Of a DNA stretch of 7,165 nucleotides, positions 5,631 to 7,165 are shown in pieces. The notes beneath the pieces were generated by a model. That model was not told the DNA's origin. It did not search any database and worked only from the letters and a program-made list of their open reading frames with translations. A program made the position numbers and the translations under genes. This stretch comes from an uncultured Lachnospiraceae bacterium (GTDB lineage Bacteria; Bacillota; Clostridia; Lachnospirales; Lachnospiraceae): positions 1 through 7,165 of the forward strand of contig CAMWWJ010000171.1 of assembly GCA_947177925.1 (NCBI GenBank). The letters are read 5' to 3'. Each line of letters opens with the position of its first letter. Position 1 is the stretch's first letter.

Positions 5631-7165
5631 TTATAAGGTTTTCATATTAGGTTTTGATAAATCCCATCCCGCAGGTAATGGTTTATACACATCTTTACTA
5701 GAACCTATAATCTTATTCTTTTGGTGCTTTCGTAACTCCTCTATATCAATTTCGCCTATCAATACTGAGGCATTAATTCCTCCCTTTACTCTTAAAATAT
5801 TCATATAATCTTTCTTCGTTGGTTGTATAATTCTGCTATCTCCATATTCCGACATGTTAGATTGTACACAATAGCAATATATATCCCTACTTAAAGCCTC
5901 CATGATATTTCCAAAATAATGTGTATCCTTATTCCATTCTACTCCAAAAACAATATCTGTCATTCCCTGAAATACATGCCTTAAACGTATTGAAGTTAAT
6001 TCATAACAACAATATGTGGTAAAATATATTTTGCTCCAATTAAACAGTGTATGTTTCTGTCCTTTTGCCGGTCTACAGCCATGTTTATTTGTCATATTTA
6101 GTTCATGTGGCGAAAAATAGAGTTTTTGATGAAAAAATGGAACTGAATATGACATATACTTATTTTTTATTGGCAGAATTGTGGTAGTGAGATTATATAC
6201 TATTTTTTCATGCTTTATATGCTCAATTCCCCCTATAATCACCATATTATGTTTCGCAGCTTTCTCCTGTAGTATTTTTAAATACTCTAATGGAATGTAT
6301 GCTTCCGGAAAGATTAGCATATCTGATTTATGTCGTATAGCTTCATTCAAAATTCCTCCTATTTCTCTACACCTGTCAGACATATCTCGTCTATTGCCTT
6401 TAAATATATCCTCAATATCACTTTCTTTCATTTTTACATTAGCAACGGCGATTCTTACCTTTAGATTCTTATGCCGTTTATTGTTTTCGACTTTCAAAGT
6501 ATAATTTTCACCATCATAAAAATCTCCAGCAATATACGAACTAATGTATTTTCCATGAGGTTTACCGAAATTTGCTGCATATCTTTTACATAATATTTCA
6601 ACACACTTTTTATCCGAAAATAATTCCTCCTTTCCATCTCTAATTTGAGCTATCAATACACTATATAAAATATCAAATGGACTTTGTATGTAAGGTGTAA
6701 ATTTCTGATTTTTCTTGCTAAATCTACACGTTAAGTCTGATTCTAAGTAATCCTTTAAAGAAAACATATTCCCACTACTCATTAAATCGTTAGTTTTAAA
6801 CGCTGACATACAGTCTTCAATACTAACAGGTAACAAGTTCTTGTTTACCATTCTTGCATTACAGTATTCTCTTCGTGTCTGATTTATATATTTTATTGTA
6901 TATAAGTAATGGTATTTCTTGTACTCTTTAATGTTTAAAACTGCTGTAATACTTTTTTCTATAATTTGTCTGATATCTTGTCCCCAAGATATAGCCGTAG
7001 CTCTTGTTAAACAAGCTAAATAATAATAAATCAGAGAGTCTCCCACCTGTTCAATCTGATCACTTTTTAAATATTGGTATTCCCTACGCTTATTTTTTTC
7101 TTCGTTCATATGCTTAATTGAAGAACAAATCGCTTTCGTGAAATAGCCTATACCCTCAATATAAT
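5631..7165 (-). CDS. Nitrilase-fold C-terminal part of a larger protein, possibly an RT-nitrilase defence protein (N-terminus off window)
   Basis: The frame ends with TAA at 5631-5633 and is open to the right edge (510 residues visible). An internal ATG at 7109 would give 492 aa, but no ribosome binding site precedes it, and 18 in-frame codons lie upstream, so an N-terminal extension is likely. Numbering from that ATG, residues 1-215 are mostly helical and unrecognised (for example a helix at 20-60). Residues 216-465 are a carbon-nitrogen hydrolase domain with the full triad: Glu269 in LIFPEAYIP, Lys329 in FFHQKLYFSPHE, and Cys368 in YCCYELTS. Glu336 is the usual second glutamate. The domain closes with VLIGEIDIEELR. 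Such enzymes hydrolyse nitriles or amides, and some transfer acyl groups. A C-terminal nitrilase after a long helical region resembles DRT type 1 (UG1) or UG5 reverse transcriptases; that is inference, because no RT motif is in view. A stand-alone amidase is the main alternative. Confidence 0.8.
   Translation of the reverse strand, partial: YIEGIGYFTKAICSSIKHMNEEKNKRREYQYLKSDQIEQVGDSLIYYYLACLTRATAISWGQDIRQIIEKSITAVLNIKEYKKYHYLYTIKYINQTRREYCNARMVNKNLLPVSIEDCMSAFKTNDLMSSGNMFSLKDYLESDLTCRFSKKNQKFTPYIQSPFDILYSVLIAQIRDGKEELFSDKKCVEILCKRYAANFGKPHGKYISSYIAGDFYDGENYTLKVENNKRHKNLKVRIAVANVKMKESDIEDIFKGNRRDMSDRCREIGGILNEAIRHKSDMLIFPEAYIPLEYLKILQEKAAKHNMVIIGGIEHIKHEKIVYNLTTTILPIKNKYMSYSVPFFHQKLYFSPHELNMTNKHGCRPAKGQKHTLFNWSKIYFTTYCCYELTSIRLRHVFQGMTDIVFGVEWNKDTHYFGNIMEALSRDIYCYCVQSNMSEYGDSRIIQPTKKDYMNILRVKGGINASVLIGEIDIEELRKHQKNKIIGSSKDVYKPLPAGWDLSKPNMKTL

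Noticed and set aside
1..7165. CRISPR array, tRNA or rRNA gene, insertion sequence
   Set aside because: No spaced direct repeats, cloverleaf-like segments, rRNA-like stretches or transposase motifs were seen by eye on either strand.

Overview
The window is AT-rich and looks like an accessory region of a low-GC Firmicute, probably a clostridial or Lachnospiraceae-type gut bacterium. That assignment is inferred from purine-rich Shine-Dalgarno sites, a canonical sigma-A-type promoter and a clostridial-looking NERD-HRDC protein. No phylogenetic marker is present. Every supported gene lies on the minus strand, so transcription runs from high to low coordinates. The plus-strand reading frames look like shadows.

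Right part, 5631-7165: the C-terminal part of a large protein that ends in a nitrilase-fold (carbon-nitrogen hydrolase) domain. The frame is still open at the right edge, and the first internal ATG (7109) has no ribosome binding site. The protein therefore probably continues beyond the window. A helical segment ahead of a C-terminal nitrilase, in a defence context, recalls the reverse transcriptase-nitrilase proteins of DRT type 1 (UG1) and UG5. The RT part itself is not visible.

Middle part, 4344-5609: decayed DNA, locally richer in G+C than its flanks. It holds a NERD-HRDC gene broken by two in-frame TAG codons with no frameshift. Next to it is the C-terminal end of a second, unrecognised reading frame. 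This looks like older sequence caught between two AT-rich modules.

Left part, 1-4347: a regulated operon. A near-consensus promoter (TTGACA-N17-TAAAAT) drives a leader of about 140 nt. The leader ends in a perfect 11-bp hairpin with a U-tract just before the ribosome binding site. Two translationally coupled genes follow. The first encodes a 375-aa protein with a four-cysteine zinc finger and a PD-(D/E)XK nuclease domain. The second encodes a DinG/XPD-type helicase (at least 1014 aa) with four cysteines placed like an iron-sulphur cluster; it runs off the left edge. Order and motifs match the nuclease and helicase of the three-gene pPIWI-RE cassette described by Burroughs, Iyer and Aravind. 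The PIWI gene is expected just beyond position 1.

Overall the window is a slice of a defence island: a putative pPIWI-RE system on the left, a putative RT-nitrilase on the right, and a dead NERD gene between them. The least explained element is the promoter-hairpin leader at 4187-4347, which is either an attenuator or a separate small RNA.
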